The notes under the pieces: model-generated
What the model was told of the DNA's origin: nothing
Database searches by the model: none
What the model saw: the letters and a program-made list of their open reading frames with translations, nothing else
Assembly (NCBI GenBank): GCA_963697525.1
Contig: OY969087.1
Coordinates: 2,542,001-2,606,000, forward strand
DNA: 64,000 nucleotides
From: Bradymonas sp963697525
GTDB taxonomy: Bacteria > Myxococcota_A > Bradymonadia > Bradymonadales > Bradymonadaceae
Reading direction: 5' to 3'
Made by a program: the position numbers and the translations under genes
Shown: in pieces, positions 44,746 to 56,156 of the stretch
Layout of the letters: the number at the start of each line of letters is the position of its first letter
How positions within the stretch are numbered: position 1 is the first letter of the stretch

Positions 44746-45666
44746 ATGCACCCTGCAAGGTATGCGTTGTCGACCATCCTCATTAGCTTGGTGACGTTGG
44801 TGTCCGGGCCGGTCTTCGCTCAAACCGGCGACGCCGACCAGGCGCAGCAGCGCCGGCAGCACGAGGCGTGGCGCCAGCGCGCCCACCAGCGCGAGCAGGC
44901 CATGGACCAAGACGTCGCCAACGCCGACGCCCTCACCGGCTCGCTGGCGAAGGCCGACGGCTCCGACGCCCAATTCGCCGCCGGCTCGGCCGTGCACCTG
45001 CGTCTGCTGGCCGGCGGGGGCTTCGCGCTGGCGCCGGTCTTCGAGACGGGCGCGGCCGACAGCAATCGCGGGGTGGTCGACCAGAGCTTCGGCGGCGGCC
45101 TGACGATGAGCGGTGGGGTGGCGTTTTGGCCGTGGCAGACCGCGTGGGCGGGGCTCGAACTGTGGGCCGACGCCAGCGCCGGGTATGCCGGGGCGAGCTC
45201 GTTTGCGATGGCCACGTTCGCCACACGCGCTGGCGCGCAGGCCTATGCGGGCGGCAGCAACGTGGCCGGCATCGTGGCGGTCTGCACCGGCGTCCGCCTG
45301 GTCGGCGCCCAGTCGGACCCTGAAAGCGGCCGGCGAAGCGACGGCAACGGCAGCACGGTGTTGAACCGGGTGGGCGTGGGCCTCCGTGTGGCCAACGATG
45401 CCCGCGACTCGATTGGCGAGCTCATCGTCTACCAGGAATTCACCGGGGTGGCGGCGCGCCCCGGTGTCGCACGCGGCGACACGACGCCGCTGATCTTCGC
45501 GGCCGCCTATCACTACCTCAACGGTGTGTCCGTCGAAGGCGAGCTCGCCTTGGACTATCCCACCGTCGGCAGCGCCGCCAACGGCTATGCGCCTGACTCG
45601 GGTGGCGACGGCGGCTCGGTCTACGCCATGATCAACGTGAGCCGCTCTTTCGACTGGGTGTGGTGA
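44746..45666 (+). CDS. Secreted protein of unknown function, probable outer-membrane beta-barrel
   Basis: The 306-residue precursor has a signal peptide (LSTILISLVTLVSGPVFA). A short charged helix (QQRRQHEAWRQRAHQREQAM) comes next. The rest is a run of alternating amphipathic strands with aromatic ends (GGVAFWPWQTAWAGLELWAD; SVYAMINVSRSFDWVW). The C-terminal aromatic residue fits an outer-membrane barrel. ATG 44746 is preceded by GGGAG. No named family recognised. The converging ABC-F gene ends eight bases away. Confidence 0.72.
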   Translation: MHPARYALSTILISLVTLVSGPVFAQTGDADQAQQRRQHEAWRQRAHQREQAMDQDVANADALTGSLAKADGSDAQFAAGSAVHLRLLAGGGFALAPVFETGAADSNRGVVDQSFGGGLTMSGGVAFWPWQTAWAGLELWADASAGYAGASSFAMATFATRAGAQAYAGGSNVAGIVAVCTGVRLVGAQSDPESGRRSDGNGSTVLNRVGVGLRVANDARDSIGELIVYQEFTGVAARPGVARGDTTPLIFAAAYHYLNGVSVEGELALDYPTVGSAANGYAPDSGGDGGSVYAMINVSRSFDWVW

Positions 45667-45673
45667 GCCGCGC

Positions 45674-47594
<1,921 letters not shown>

Positions 47595-47722
47595 GGTGCC
47601 TCCGATAAGCTCTTGGGGTCGTTGGAGCAACCATACGCACCCCACCGCTTCGCGTGGGGTGCCGGCGGCGGAGGCCGCCGGGGGTTCTCGCGTCGAACCG
47701 GCTATACCATCGTCTCTTAGCC

Positions 47723-50041
47723 CTACCAACCCACCATATACCTCATCATCGCGATCGTCGGGCCGAGCGAATAGTTTTCGTCGTCCTGCCAGTCGTCCTC
47801 CACCAGCCACAGCCGGCCCTGGCCGAGGTCGCGGTAGGCGAGCGACACGCTGGACTTGCTCCAGCCGGCCAGCGCCGTGATCCCCGGATAGGCGTCCACC
47901 GAAAAGCCGCACCCGGTGTCGCCCAGCGTCATCGGGTGAAACGAAGTGGCCTTCCAGAAGGGGTCGGTGGCGCTGAAGCGCACGATGGTGGCGATGCGGT
48001 CGTGGCACGCGCCGTAGGCCGTCCCCTTGGTGACCCCGGCGTCGAAGAGGGCGTTGAAGACCGCCGCCGAGGAGCCATGCTCGGTGATGACGGTGCCGCC
48101 GTTGCTCACATACGATTTCAGCGCGGCGGCGTCGATGGCGGCGGCGCCCGAGCGGGTGACCAGCAGCGCCTTGACGCTGGCCTCGGGGGTGCATCCGGAG
48201 ACCTCGGTCAGCCCGGAGTCTTCAGGGATGAACACGGTGGTGTCGCGCTTGTGGCTGCCGCAGACCATCATCTTGGTGCGCGGGCTCGCGGACGGATCGT
48301 CGGCGTTGTCCACGGTGTGCACCGTGACGAATTCGCTGGCGGTATAGGCCCCGTCGGACACCCGCACCATCACGTCGGCGGAGGTCGAGTAGGTCGTCGG
48401 CGCGGTCAACGTGATCTGGGCGCCGTCGCTGCTGCCTATCCACCCGCTGGGCACGCGCCAGGTGTACGTCAACGGGTCGCCGTCGGGGTCGGTCGCGGCC
48501 ACGGCAACCTGGGTCGTCTGGCCCAGGCCCACCGTGGGCGGGTCGGCCGCCAGCGCGGTGATGAACGGCGCGCGGTTGTCGCGCGTGGTCACGACCGTCT
48601 GGCTGGTGGCGCTCTGGCCGTGGCCGTCGTCGACGACCACCTCGATGGTGCCGGTGCTGCTCTTTTGGTTAGGCGCGGTCACGCTGACCTCCTCGCCCGT
48701 GCCCGTCAGCGTCCAGCCGGCGGGGGCGCGCCACGCGTAGGTGAGCGCGTCGCCGTTGGGGTCGGCGGCGACGACCTTCAGTGTCGTGGTCCCCCCGGCG
48801 TCGATCAGACGCGGCGCCGCGCCGAGCGACGAGATGATCGGCGGGTCGTTGGCGCTCGTCGACACCACGATCTGCGAGTGTGTGCTGCCGCCAAAGCCGT
48901 CGTCGACCGTCAGCTCGACGGTGGCGGTCTGGCCGTGGGCGTCAGGGGCGGTCAACTGCGCGCTGCTGCCGGTGTCGGTCAACACCCAGCCCGGCGGCGT
49001 GCTCCAGTGGTAGGTCAGCGCGTCTGCGTCCGGGTCCCTGGCTGACGCCGCCAGTTGGATAAGCCCTGCGGCGGCCGTCTGCGGCGGCACGGCCGTCAGC
49101 GACGAGACCGTCGGCGCGCGGTTATCGAGGGTGGCGACGACCACCGATGCCATCGCGTTTTCGCCGTGTGGGCCGCTTACCTTCAGGTCCACCGTCGTCG
49201 ATTGACCCGGCTTGTTCGGGGCGACCAGTTGGGCATTGGCGTTCGACGCGGTCAGCGTCCACGCCGGGTCGCGCACGCTCCACTCGTAGGTGAGCTCGTC
49301 CGCGGCCCCGCCGGGGGCGTTGACGGCGGCGGCCAGCTCGATCGTCTGGCCCTTGGCGACGCGTCGGGGCTTGGCCGTCAGCGCCGAGATCGTCGGCAGC
49401 GCGGCGTCGGTCGTGCGCACCAGCAGCGGCGCGCTGGTGCGCAAGCCATGCCCGTCGTCGGCGGTCACCTCCACCACGGCGCTCGCCTTCGGGTCGGCCG
49501 GCGCCCTGAGCTCGACCTGGCGCCCGGTGGGGCTGCCCAGCGTCCAGCCGGCGGGCGCGCGCCACTTGTAACTCAGGGCATCGCCGTCGGGATCGTCGGC
49601 CGCGACCGTCAGCGTGGTCGTGCCCCCGGGCGCGACCGGGCTGGCCGCGGCGGTCACGTCGCTGATCAGCGGGGCGCGGTTCTTGGCAGTAGTCAACTCG
49701 ACCACGGCTTTGGCGGTCGCGCCGTGGCCGTCGTCGACGCTGACTTCGACGCTCGCGTGGGCCTCATAGACGTCGGGCGCGGTGACCGTGATGGCACCGC
49801 CGTCGCCGCTGATCGTCCACCCCTCGGGCGCCCGCCACGTGTAGATGAGTTCGTCCTTGTCAACGTCAATCGCCTTCACGCTCACCTGCGTCGAGTGGTT
49901 GGGGGAGACCTCGGCAGGCTCGGCCTGTACCCCGTCGATGATGGGGGCGTGATTGACGGCGCGTGGCTCCCCAGTGGAGGTGCCGTCGGCGCAAGCAGAC
50001 ATAGTCATCGCAAACAGGGCGATCGCCACATGCCTTTTCAT
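47723..50041 (-). CDS. Surface lipoprotein with six PKD-like repeats and a C-terminal globular domain
   Basis: The 772-residue precursor has a lipobox (ALFAMTMSAC). Six Ig/PKD-like repeats of about 90 residues (residues 28-560) follow, each with the pattern N-x-A-P-x-I near the start and DPDGDALTYxWRAPxGWT in the middle. Repeat 3 has lost most of that motif (APGGAADELTYEW). The last 190 residues form a different domain with four or more Cys (MMVCGSHKRDT, VSGCTPEAS, YGACHDR, DTGCGF) and a pattern like glutamine-amidotransferase-fold proteins (LKSYVSNGGTVITEHGSS). Probably exposed at the cell surface. Function unknown. Confidence 0.85.
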   Translation of the reverse strand: MKRHVAIALFAMTMSACADGTSTGEPRAVNHAPIIDGVQAEPAEVSPNHSTQVSVKAIDVDKDELIYTWRAPEGWTISGDGGAITVTAPDVYEAHASVEVSVDDGHGATAKAVVELTTAKNRAPLISDVTAAASPVAPGGTTTLTVAADDPDGDALSYKWRAPAGWTLGSPTGRQVELRAPADPKASAVVEVTADDGHGLRTSAPLLVRTTDAALPTISALTAKPRRVAKGQTIELAAAVNAPGGAADELTYEWSVRDPAWTLTASNANAQLVAPNKPGQSTTVDLKVSGPHGENAMASVVVATLDNRAPTVSSLTAVPPQTAAAGLIQLAASARDPDADALTYHWSTPPGWVLTDTGSSAQLTAPDAHGQTATVELTVDDGFGGSTHSQIVVSTSANDPPIISSLGAAPRLIDAGGTTTLKVVAADPNGDALTYAWRAPAGWTLTGTGEEVSVTAPNQKSSTGTIEVVVDDGHGQSATSQTVVTTRDNRAPFITALAADPPTVGLGQTTQVAVAATDPDGDPLTYTWRVPSGWIGSSDGAQITLTAPTTYSTSADVMVRVSDGAYTASEFVTVHTVDNADDPSASPRTKMMVCGSHKRDTTVFIPEDSGLTEVSGCTPEASVKALLVTRSGAAAIDAAALKSYVSNGGTVITEHGSSAAVFNALFDAGVTKGTAYGACHDRIATIVRFSATDPFWKATSFHPMTLGDTGCGFSVDAYPGITALAGWSKSSVSLAYRDLGQGRLWLVEDDWQDDENYSLGPTIAMMRYMVGW

Positions 50042-50241
50042 CGTAAAACCTCTTCAAATACAGCAACTTAACGGATGTATTTGAGTTGAAAGTACACCAA
50101 GAGGCTTTGCTTGGTAAGTCCCCCGGGGAATGGACACGGCCGATTTGATGATATAGCAAGTGCCGCAGAGGCTGGGGAGGTCGACGAGGCGCGCTCAGAC
50201 GCCTCAACTTACAAGCCTTTACTCCCGGACCGGGACTCACC

Positions 50242-50886
50242 ATGCAACGCACGCACGCCCACTACCGTACGCTCGCCGCCGCTCTCGTCGTCGCCGTCGC
50301 GCTCGCTGCCGCCCTCGCCGGCTGCGACAAGCACAGCAAGCCCTACGAGCTCGAGTTGACCCACAAGTTGACCGACGTGTTGGGCAAGGACTTCACCAAG
50401 CTGCCCGACAAGGGCCTGGTCGACCAGAACGGCAAGCCGTTTACCTTCGCCCAGACCAAGGGCAAGCCCGTGTTGGTGACCTCCATCTACACGCGCTGCC
50501 CGATGCCCAATATGTGTCCGTTGATCACCTCCAAGGTCGCCCGGGTTCAAACGAAGCTGGCCGACGACGGCGTGTCCACCGACAAATACAGCGTCGTTTT
50601 GCTGAGCTTCGACCCCGCGCACGACACGCCTCAGATCATGACCGACTATGCCAAGGAGCACGGTGTGAAGCTGGACAACTCCTGGTTGATCACCGGTAAT
50701 AAGACCACCTTGAAACGCGATATGGATCGGCTGGAGGTGATCCCGACTCGTCAAAAGGACGGCACGATCATGCACAATATGCGCACCTATGTGATCGGCG
50801 CCGACGGCAAGATCGCGACCGGCTTTCGCCAGTCGCGCTGGCAGCCCGCCCACGTCGCCCAGCGCATTGAAGAATTGGTTGATTGA
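50242..50886 (+). CDS. SCO1/SenC-family copper chaperone lipoprotein
   Basis: The 214-residue precursor has a lipobox (ALAAALAGC). The thioredoxin-like SCO domain has copper-binding cysteines in YTRCPMPNMCPLI (the CPxPxxCP subtype) and the distal His in IMHNMRTYVIGADG. LSFDPAHDTP is the usual middle motif. These proteins load or reduce the CuA site of cytochrome c oxidase. No oxidase genes are in the window. It is divergent from the PKD protein and 119 bases before the phosphatase-like lipoprotein. Confidence 0.93.
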   Translation: MQRTHAHYRTLAAALVVAVALAAALAGCDKHSKPYELELTHKLTDVLGKDFTKLPDKGLVDQNGKPFTFAQTKGKPVLVTSIYTRCPMPNMCPLITSKVARVQTKLADDGVSTDKYSVVLLSFDPAHDTPQIMTDYAKEHGVKLDNSWLITGNKTTLKRDMDRLEVIPTRQKDGTIMHNMRTYVIGADGKIATGFRQSRWQPAHVAQRIEELVD

Positions 50887-51005
50887 GTTGGCGAGCTGCA
50901 CAGTGCGCCCGCGGCGGGCCCGAGACCCGCGCCCTGACCTTGCCGTGACACGCGATTCAAGTTTATGGCAAGATCTCCAGAAAGCCACTCATTGAGGAGC
51001 CCGAC

Positions 51006-51728
51006 ATGATGAATATCCGTCCGCGAAGTGTGATGGTTGTCTTGGCCGCCGCCGCCTTCGGGCTGGCCGGCTGCAGCACCGCGTCGTCCGGTCAAAAGAC
51101 CGGCGAACAACAGGCTGGTCCCCAGCCGACGGCGACGGCCCAGGCTCCCCAGACGCAGCCGACCAAACCGGCGACGCCCGAGCAGGAGGTGGGCACGGCC
51201 AAGGCCGGCGCTCCCCAAAACCAGCAGGTGCCGCCCCAGCAGGAGGTGGGCACGGCCAAGGCGGGCATCGCCCAGGCTACCTACGAGGCGATGCAGAAGC
51301 TCTCGCTGCCCAAGATGGCCGGTCCCTTCGACAACGACATCATCACCTCCGCGCAGCCCACGCCCGCGCAATTCTCCAAGCTCGCCGACGCCGGCGTCCA
51401 CACGGTCATCAACCTGCGCGCGCCCGGCGAGAAGGGCGAATGGGACGAGGCCGCCAAGGCTAAAGAGATGGGGCTGAACTACGTCAATATCCCCGTCTCC
51501 GGCGCCAAGGACCTCACGCGCCAGAAGGTCGAGCTGTTCAACGACGTGCTGCGCAAGGAGCAATTCCCGTTTCTGGTCCACTGCAGCTCGTCGAACCGGG
51601 TCGGCGCGATGATGGCGCTTCGCGCCTATTGGTTCCAGGGAAAGAGCGCCGAGCAGGCCCTGGCCATCGGCAAGAAGGCCGGGCTGACCCACCTCGAAGA
51701 CGCCGTGCGCGCCAAGATGACCAAGTAA
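51006..51728 (+). CDS. Lipoprotein with a dual-specificity-phosphatase-like (DUF442) domain
   Basis: The 240-residue precursor has a lipobox (FGLAGC). A Pro/Thr/Gln linker holds an imperfect duplication of EQEVGTAKAG / QQEVGTAKAG. A cysteine-phosphatase fold follows with FLVHCSSSNRVGAM (HC-x5-R) and the upstream strand GVHTVINLRAPGEKGEWDEA. DUF442 relatives include BLH and some sulfur-oxidation proteins; envelope location here is set by the lipobox. Substrate unknown. The start has GAGGAG eight bases upstream. Confidence 0.82.
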   Translation: MMNIRPRSVMVVLAAAAFGLAGCSTASSGQKTGEQQAGPQPTATAQAPQTQPTKPATPEQEVGTAKAGAPQNQQVPPQQEVGTAKAGIAQATYEAMQKLSLPKMAGPFDNDIITSAQPTPAQFSKLADAGVHTVINLRAPGEKGEWDEAAKAKEMGLNYVNIPVSGAKDLTRQKVELFNDVLRKEQFPFLVHCSSSNRVGAMMALRAYWFQGKSAEQALAIGKKAGLTHLEDAVRAKMTK

Positions 51729-51906
51729 TGGTCGGGGTGAGCGCTTCGGCGCGGGTCTTGACGAAGAGGCTGAGCGGTCTACATCTAAACTAGACCCATT
51801 AATTCGTCATACGGGGAGAATTCGTGGCGGTGGCCGCCGGACCCGGCGGGCCATCGCGACGCATTGGTATCACCGCACCACCATGTCCCTGAGGGGGGAA
51901 CGACGC

Positions 51907-54081
51907 ATGAAGACGCACCATTGTGGCAGTACGCCCATTCGTATCATTACGCTGAGCGCGGCGCTGTTGCTCGCGTCCGGCTGCGGCCAGGCGACCTCGT
52001 CGAACGCGCCGCCGAACGCGCCCACGGGCGCTTCGGTCGACGACAGCGTCCCGCTGCGATTCAATGGCTCGGGCGCCGCGCCGTCCGCGCAGGTCGAAGA
52101 AACGGGGCGTCCCGACTTCGCCGGGGAGCAGGGGCCGCCGGATTTCGCCGGGGAGCACGGGCCGCCGCCGCACTCCCACAAGGGCGGCAACGGGGACAAC
52201 GAGCCGCCGGTGTACCCGCCGCCGTCGACCACCGGCGAGTGGTACACCGCGGTCAACAACACGATGACGGCGCCGGGCTCGCAACTGACTTTCAACAGCT
52301 ACAACCAGCCGTCGGTCAACGACTCCGGCCTGGTCGTCTTTAGGGCGCGCACCCGTGGCGGCATGGGTGGCGGCGGCGAGGCGACGCGCGCTCGCGGCGT
52401 GTACACCCGCGACATGTCCGGCTGCGGCACAGACGGCGCCGATTGTCCCACCTCGCCCATCCAGGTCGTCGCCGACGCCCGGACTCAGGTGCCGCTGGCG
52501 CCGCCGTTGCCCGGCTTCGACTCCTACCAACTCACCGATCTGGGGGTGACGTTTACCGAATTCCCGTCGATCCCGCGCATCGACGCCAACACCGACCTGG
52601 TGGCCACGCGTGGCCAGCACGAACCGGTGCTCGAGTACACCATCGACGAGGAGTCGTCGCGTCTCGGTACCACGGGTATCTACGCGAACTCCGGGGAGAA
52701 CGGGGCGTTGGAAACCGGCGCGAGTCTCCTGGGGGCCATCCCGCCATACGCCTACTTTTCCGTGCCCGAGCCCTACCTTGAGTACGACCCGATGACCGAC
52801 CCGCTGGTCAAATTCGACGTCTTCCCGGGTGCACCGTCGCCCACGGTCACCTCGGACGGCCAGGTGGTCACCTTCAAGGGCAACTACACCGTCGGCGACG
52901 TGGGCAAGACCGGCGTGTTCTACCGCTACCTGGACGACTATGAGCCAGTCCACCTCATCGCCAACTCCTACACCCAGATGCCCAATATGCCCGCGGACAC
53001 GACCTTCGGCTCGACGGCCAGCCCGTCGGCGCACGGCGACCAATTGGTCTTCGTGGGTTATTATATCGAGGAGCAGCCCTACCTGGGCGGCGGCATCTAC
53101 ATGGCGCCGATTTCACCGACCCCGGAGCTGACGACGTTGGTGAGTATCGGCGATCAGGTGCCCGGTGAACCCGAGGGCACCGGCTTTACCCAATTTGGCG
53201 AGGCCGTCTCCTTCGACGGGCGCTACGTCGCCTTCTGGGCCGGGTGGGGCGACGAAACCCGCACGCTGTTCTTACCGTGTCCCACCGAGGGCAACACCGA
53301 CCGCGCCGCCTATTGCAACCACGAGGCGCCCTACGACCAGGGCAACGGGGACGCCAATACCACGCTCTTCTGCCCGGACTCCGACGCGGCGTGCGTGTAC
53401 GGCACGACCACGACGGTGCCGGTCAACCAGGGCATTTTCGTCTACGACACCGAGACCGGCCAGACCACCATGGTCGCCCATACCGGGGAGAACGCCCCGG
53501 CCACGGGCAACCAGAGCATGAATATCACCGATTTTCTGTACTGGAATTACAGCGGCGCGCCACCCGGCGTCGGCGACTCGACGGGCTCCGAGGAGGGCGG
53601 CGCCGACGCCGACGACCGCGAGCCGCCGCGGTTTCGCTCCTCGGCCTTCGTGGCCGTCTCGGGAGGCGTCGGCGACACGGCGCTGGTGGCCTTCAAGGCC
53701 CGCGACGCCTCCTTCCCGGACGTCACGTACACCGTGGACGCGCCCAACGACGCCAACCCCGCGGGCACCAGCGGGTCGACCTACGGCGACATCGTCGACA
53801 GCCTGTATCTGGCCAAGACCACCCAGGCCGACACCAAGCTCGAGCGGTTGCTGTCGACGGGCATGGACGCCACGATTCTGGACGCGTCGGCGGTGGCTCA
53901 AGACGGCACTCCCATGCAGATCACCGAGCTGGGCCTCGAGCGCGACAGCCTGCGCGCGCCCTGGCTGACGATCAACGCCTCCATGGCCACCGAGGCGACC
54001 ACCGAGGAGGAAGCCGAGGGCATGGCCGGGGTGTACGTGCGGCGCGTGTCCACGACGCCGTCGGTGCCGGTCACCCCGTAG
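51907..54081 (+). CDS. Large lipoprotein with propeller-like repeats (DUF7453-like)
   Basis: The 724-residue precursor has a lipobox (ALLLASGC). A Pro/Gly/Asp-rich linker contains a near duplication, (R)PDFAGEQGP / PDFAGEHGP. The main body has repeated units of the form N-x-x-G-x-V-x-F-x-A, for example QPSVNDSGLVVFRARTRGG, PTVTSDGQVVTFKG and VSFDGRYVAFWAGWG. Each is followed by a damage- or status-report-like strand, as in beta-propellers. I recall such patterns from Myxococcota proteins called DUF7453. ATG 51907 has a G-run nine bases upstream. Function unknown; likely surface-exposed. Confidence 0.78.
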   Translation: MKTHHCGSTPIRIITLSAALLLASGCGQATSSNAPPNAPTGASVDDSVPLRFNGSGAAPSAQVEETGRPDFAGEQGPPDFAGEHGPPPHSHKGGNGDNEPPVYPPPSTTGEWYTAVNNTMTAPGSQLTFNSYNQPSVNDSGLVVFRARTRGGMGGGGEATRARGVYTRDMSGCGTDGADCPTSPIQVVADARTQVPLAPPLPGFDSYQLTDLGVTFTEFPSIPRIDANTDLVATRGQHEPVLEYTIDEESSRLGTTGIYANSGENGALETGASLLGAIPPYAYFSVPEPYLEYDPMTDPLVKFDVFPGAPSPTVTSDGQVVTFKGNYTVGDVGKTGVFYRYLDDYEPVHLIANSYTQMPNMPADTTFGSTASPSAHGDQLVFVGYYIEEQPYLGGGIYMAPISPTPELTTLVSIGDQVPGEPEGTGFTQFGEAVSFDGRYVAFWAGWGDETRTLFLPCPTEGNTDRAAYCNHEAPYDQGNGDANTTLFCPDSDAACVYGTTTTVPVNQGIFVYDTETGQTTMVAHTGENAPATGNQSMNITDFLYWNYSGAPPGVGDSTGSEEGGADADDREPPRFRSSAFVAVSGGVGDTALVAFKARDASFPDVTYTVDAPNDANPAGTSGSTYGDIVDSLYLAKTTQADTKLERLLSTGMDATILDASAVAQDGTPMQITELGLERDSLRAPWLTINASMATEATTEEEAEGMAGVYVRRVSTTPSVPVTP

Positions 54082-54098
54082 GTGCCGTAGAAATCGGG

Positions 54099-54222
54099 CT
54101 TGGCGCCTGCGGCGCGGGGCTTGGGGCTTGGCGCCTGCGGCGCGGGGCTTGGGGCTTGGCGCCTGCGGCGCGGGGCTTGGGGCTTGGCGCCTGCGGCGCG
54201 GGGCTTGCGCGGAGGCGCGGAG
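54099..54222. repeat. GC-rich dispersed repeat, locus 3 (tandem 28-bp array)
   Basis: Three full 28-bp copies (54099-54126, 54127-54154, 54155-54182) plus a partial fourth from 54183. The unit is CTTGGCGCCTGCGGCGCGGG followed by GCTTGGGG. It lies between converging genes and ends seven bases before the rtcB stop. Confidence 0.95.
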
Positions 54223-54228
54223 TTTCGT

Positions 54229-55662
54229 TCAGCCTTTGAGCACGCCCACCGGCCGCAAGCGGGCGACCTTGCGGGCGATGCCCGCACGGGCGACCACGTC
54301 GACGACCCGATCGACGTCCTTGTAGGCCAGCGGAGCCTCCTCGGCGAGCTCGGCGTTGGAGGCGCAGCGCACCACGATGCCCTGGGCCTCCAATTCGCGG
54401 CGCAACTGCTTGCCGCCGACCTGTTTTTTGGCGGCGGTGCGGCTCATGCGCCGCCCGGCGCCGTGGCAGGCGCTGTTCAGCGACAGCCTGGCCGCCTGGT
54501 CGCTGCCCACCATCACGAATGAGCTCGTGCCCATGCTGCCGGGGATGAATACCGGCTGGCCGACCTGGCGGTAGGCGGCGGGCAGCGCCTCCATCGCCGG
54601 GCCGAAGGCGCGGGTGGCGCCCTTGCGGTGGATACAATATTCGTCGCCGTCGTAGGCCTCGATCTTGGCAATATTGTGGGCCACGTCGTAGACGACCTCG
54701 ACAGCCGCGTCGGCGTCGACCTCGCGGGCGAACGCCTGGCGAATACGGTGGGTGAGCACCTGGCGATTGCAGAAGGCGAAGTTGGCCGCGGCGCACATCG
54801 CGCCGAAGTAGCGCTGACCGTCCGTCGACGACAGCGGCGCGCATGCCAGTTGGCGGTCGGGCACGTCGATGCCGTGCTCGGCCATCGCGCGGTCGAAGCT
54901 GCGCAGGTAGTCGGTGCATACCTGGTGGCCGAGTCCCCGCGAGCCGGTATGAATGAGCACGGTGAGCTCGCCGGGGCGCAGGCCGAGGACCTCGGCCGTG
55001 TGGTCGTCGAAGACCTCGTCGACGACCTGGACCTCCAAAAAATGATTCCCCCCGCCGAGGGTGCCCAATTGGTCCTTGCCGCGCTGTCGGGCGCGCTGGG
55101 AGACGTGTGAGGCACGCGCGCCGTCGATGCACCCGCCGGACTCGATAAAGCCGACGTCGTCGGGGGTGCCCATCCCCAGCCGATCGACAAGATAGGGAAC
55201 GCCGCCCTCGAGCACGCCCTCGACCATGGCGTCGTTGGCCAGGTTGAACCGGCCGTGGCGACCGTAGCCGCTGGGCACCGAGCGGCTCAGCTCGTGGACG
55301 AATGCCTCGATACGGTCGGCGACGCGCGCGAGCTCGACTCCGCTTCGAAGCAGGCGAACCCCACAGTTGATGTCGAAGCCGATGCCGCCCGGCGAGATGA
55401 CGCCGTCGGGCAGCTTGGTGGCGGCGACGCCGCCGACCGGAAAGCCGTAGCCCTGGTGGATGTCGGGCATGCCCAGCGCCCAAAACGCGATGCCCGGCAG
55501 TGTGGTCACGTTGACCAACTGCTGCAGGCTCAAATCGTCCTTGATCTGCTCGAGCAACTGCACGTCGGCGAAGACGCGCGCGGGCACCCGCATATCCGGC
55601 CGGTAGTCCCGGGGAATCTCGAAGAGGAATTCGTCGATGCGGTGCAGGTCGGCGAGCTCCAT
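54229..55662 (-). CDS. rtcB: RtcB RNA ligase
   Basis: This 477-residue GTP- and Mn-dependent enzyme joins 2',3'-cyclic phosphate (or 3'-phosphate) and 5'-OH RNA ends. Metal and active-site motifs are present: GIGFDINCGVRLL (metal Cys), LGGGNHFLEVQ, HTGSRGLGHQV, and the guanylylated His in SACHGAGRRMSR. ATG 55662 has GGAGG six bases upstream. It lies 20 bases after the archease gene, which encodes its activator, so the pair is an operon. No RtcR-type sigma-54 activator or RtcA was seen nearby. It is used for RNA repair or tRNA healing. Confidence 0.96.
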   Translation of the reverse strand: MELADLHRIDEFLFEIPRDYRPDMRVPARVFADVQLLEQIKDDLSLQQLVNVTTLPGIAFWALGMPDIHQGYGFPVGGVAATKLPDGVISPGGIGFDINCGVRLLRSGVELARVADRIEAFVHELSRSVPSGYGRHGRFNLANDAMVEGVLEGGVPYLVDRLGMGTPDDVGFIESGGCIDGARASHVSQRARQRGKDQLGTLGGGNHFLEVQVVDEVFDDHTAEVLGLRPGELTVLIHTGSRGLGHQVCTDYLRSFDRAMAEHGIDVPDRQLACAPLSSTDGQRYFGAMCAAANFAFCNRQVLTHRIRQAFAREVDADAAVEVVYDVAHNIAKIEAYDGDEYCIHRKGATRAFGPAMEALPAAYRQVGQPVFIPGSMGTSSFVMVGSDQAARLSLNSACHGAGRRMSRTAAKKQVGGKQLRRELEAQGIVVRCASNAELAEEAPLAYKDVDRVVDVVARAGIARKVARLRPVGVLKG

Positions 55663-55682
55663 GGCTGCCTCCGTTGGCGGGG

Positions 55683-56087
55683 TTAGACATCCAGGACGAC
55701 CGTCGCGGCCAGCCCGTCGGCCGTCTGCTCGACGGCCAATCGGTGAAACGTCGCCGCCTTGACCGCCGTGCGGATGGAGCGCGGCTCGACCCCGCGGACG
55801 TGGGCGACGAGGCGGCAGTCGGACACCTGTTCGATGTCGAAGTCGGTGTAGACGAGCTTGCGCGTCTCGGACAGGTACACGAGTTCGTTGATCCACTCGA
55901 AGAGCAAGCCGGCGCGGTCGTCGGCCTCGACGATGACCTCCTCGACGCACGGCGACGGCGCGCCGGCCTCGTCGAGCATCAACCCGGCGAGGGCCCGGCC
56001 GGCCTCGACGAACAGCCCGGCGGGGTCGGGCGCGTCCAGGCGCAGCTCGACCTCGCCGGTGTGCTCGACAAACCAATGGCGGGCCAT
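55683..56087 (-). CDS. Archease, RtcB cofactor
   Basis: The 134-residue protein has the archease signature HTGEVELRLDAP near the N-terminus (acidic metal site) and a conserved C-terminal strand GLAATVVLDV. Archease promotes guanylylation and multiple turnover of RtcB. ATG 56087 has GAGGAG six bases upstream; the frame upstream is GC-rich repeat. It overlaps nothing and is followed by rtcB. Confidence 0.93.
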   Translation of the reverse strand: MARHWFVEHTGEVELRLDAPDPAGLFVEAGRALAGLMLDEAGAPSPCVEEVIVEADDRAGLLFEWINELVYLSETRKLVYTDFDIEQVSDCRLVAHVRGVEPRSIRTAVKAATFHRLAVEQTADGLAATVVLDV

Positions 56088-56113
56088 GGCGGACTCCTCG
56101 AAAATGCAAGACG

Positions 56114-56154
56114 GCCGCGCCGCAGGCGCCACGCCCCGCGCCGCAGGCGCCAAG
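56114..56154. repeat. GC-rich dispersed repeat, locus 4 (reverse orientation)
   Basis: Two copies of the complement of GGCGCCTGCGGCGCGG lie between the stop of the flavin oxidoreductase and the start of archease. With locus 3 they bracket the archease-rtcB pair. Confidence 0.85.
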
Positions 56155-56156
56155 CC

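Noticed and set aside
54099..54222. CRISPR array
   Set aside because: 28-bp units directly abut with no unique spacers, and no cas gene is near.
54128..54325. Plus-strand frame through the 28-bp array
   Set aside because: Product is repeat-derived (MAPAARGLGLGACGAGLGAW type); the array is intergenic repeat DNA.
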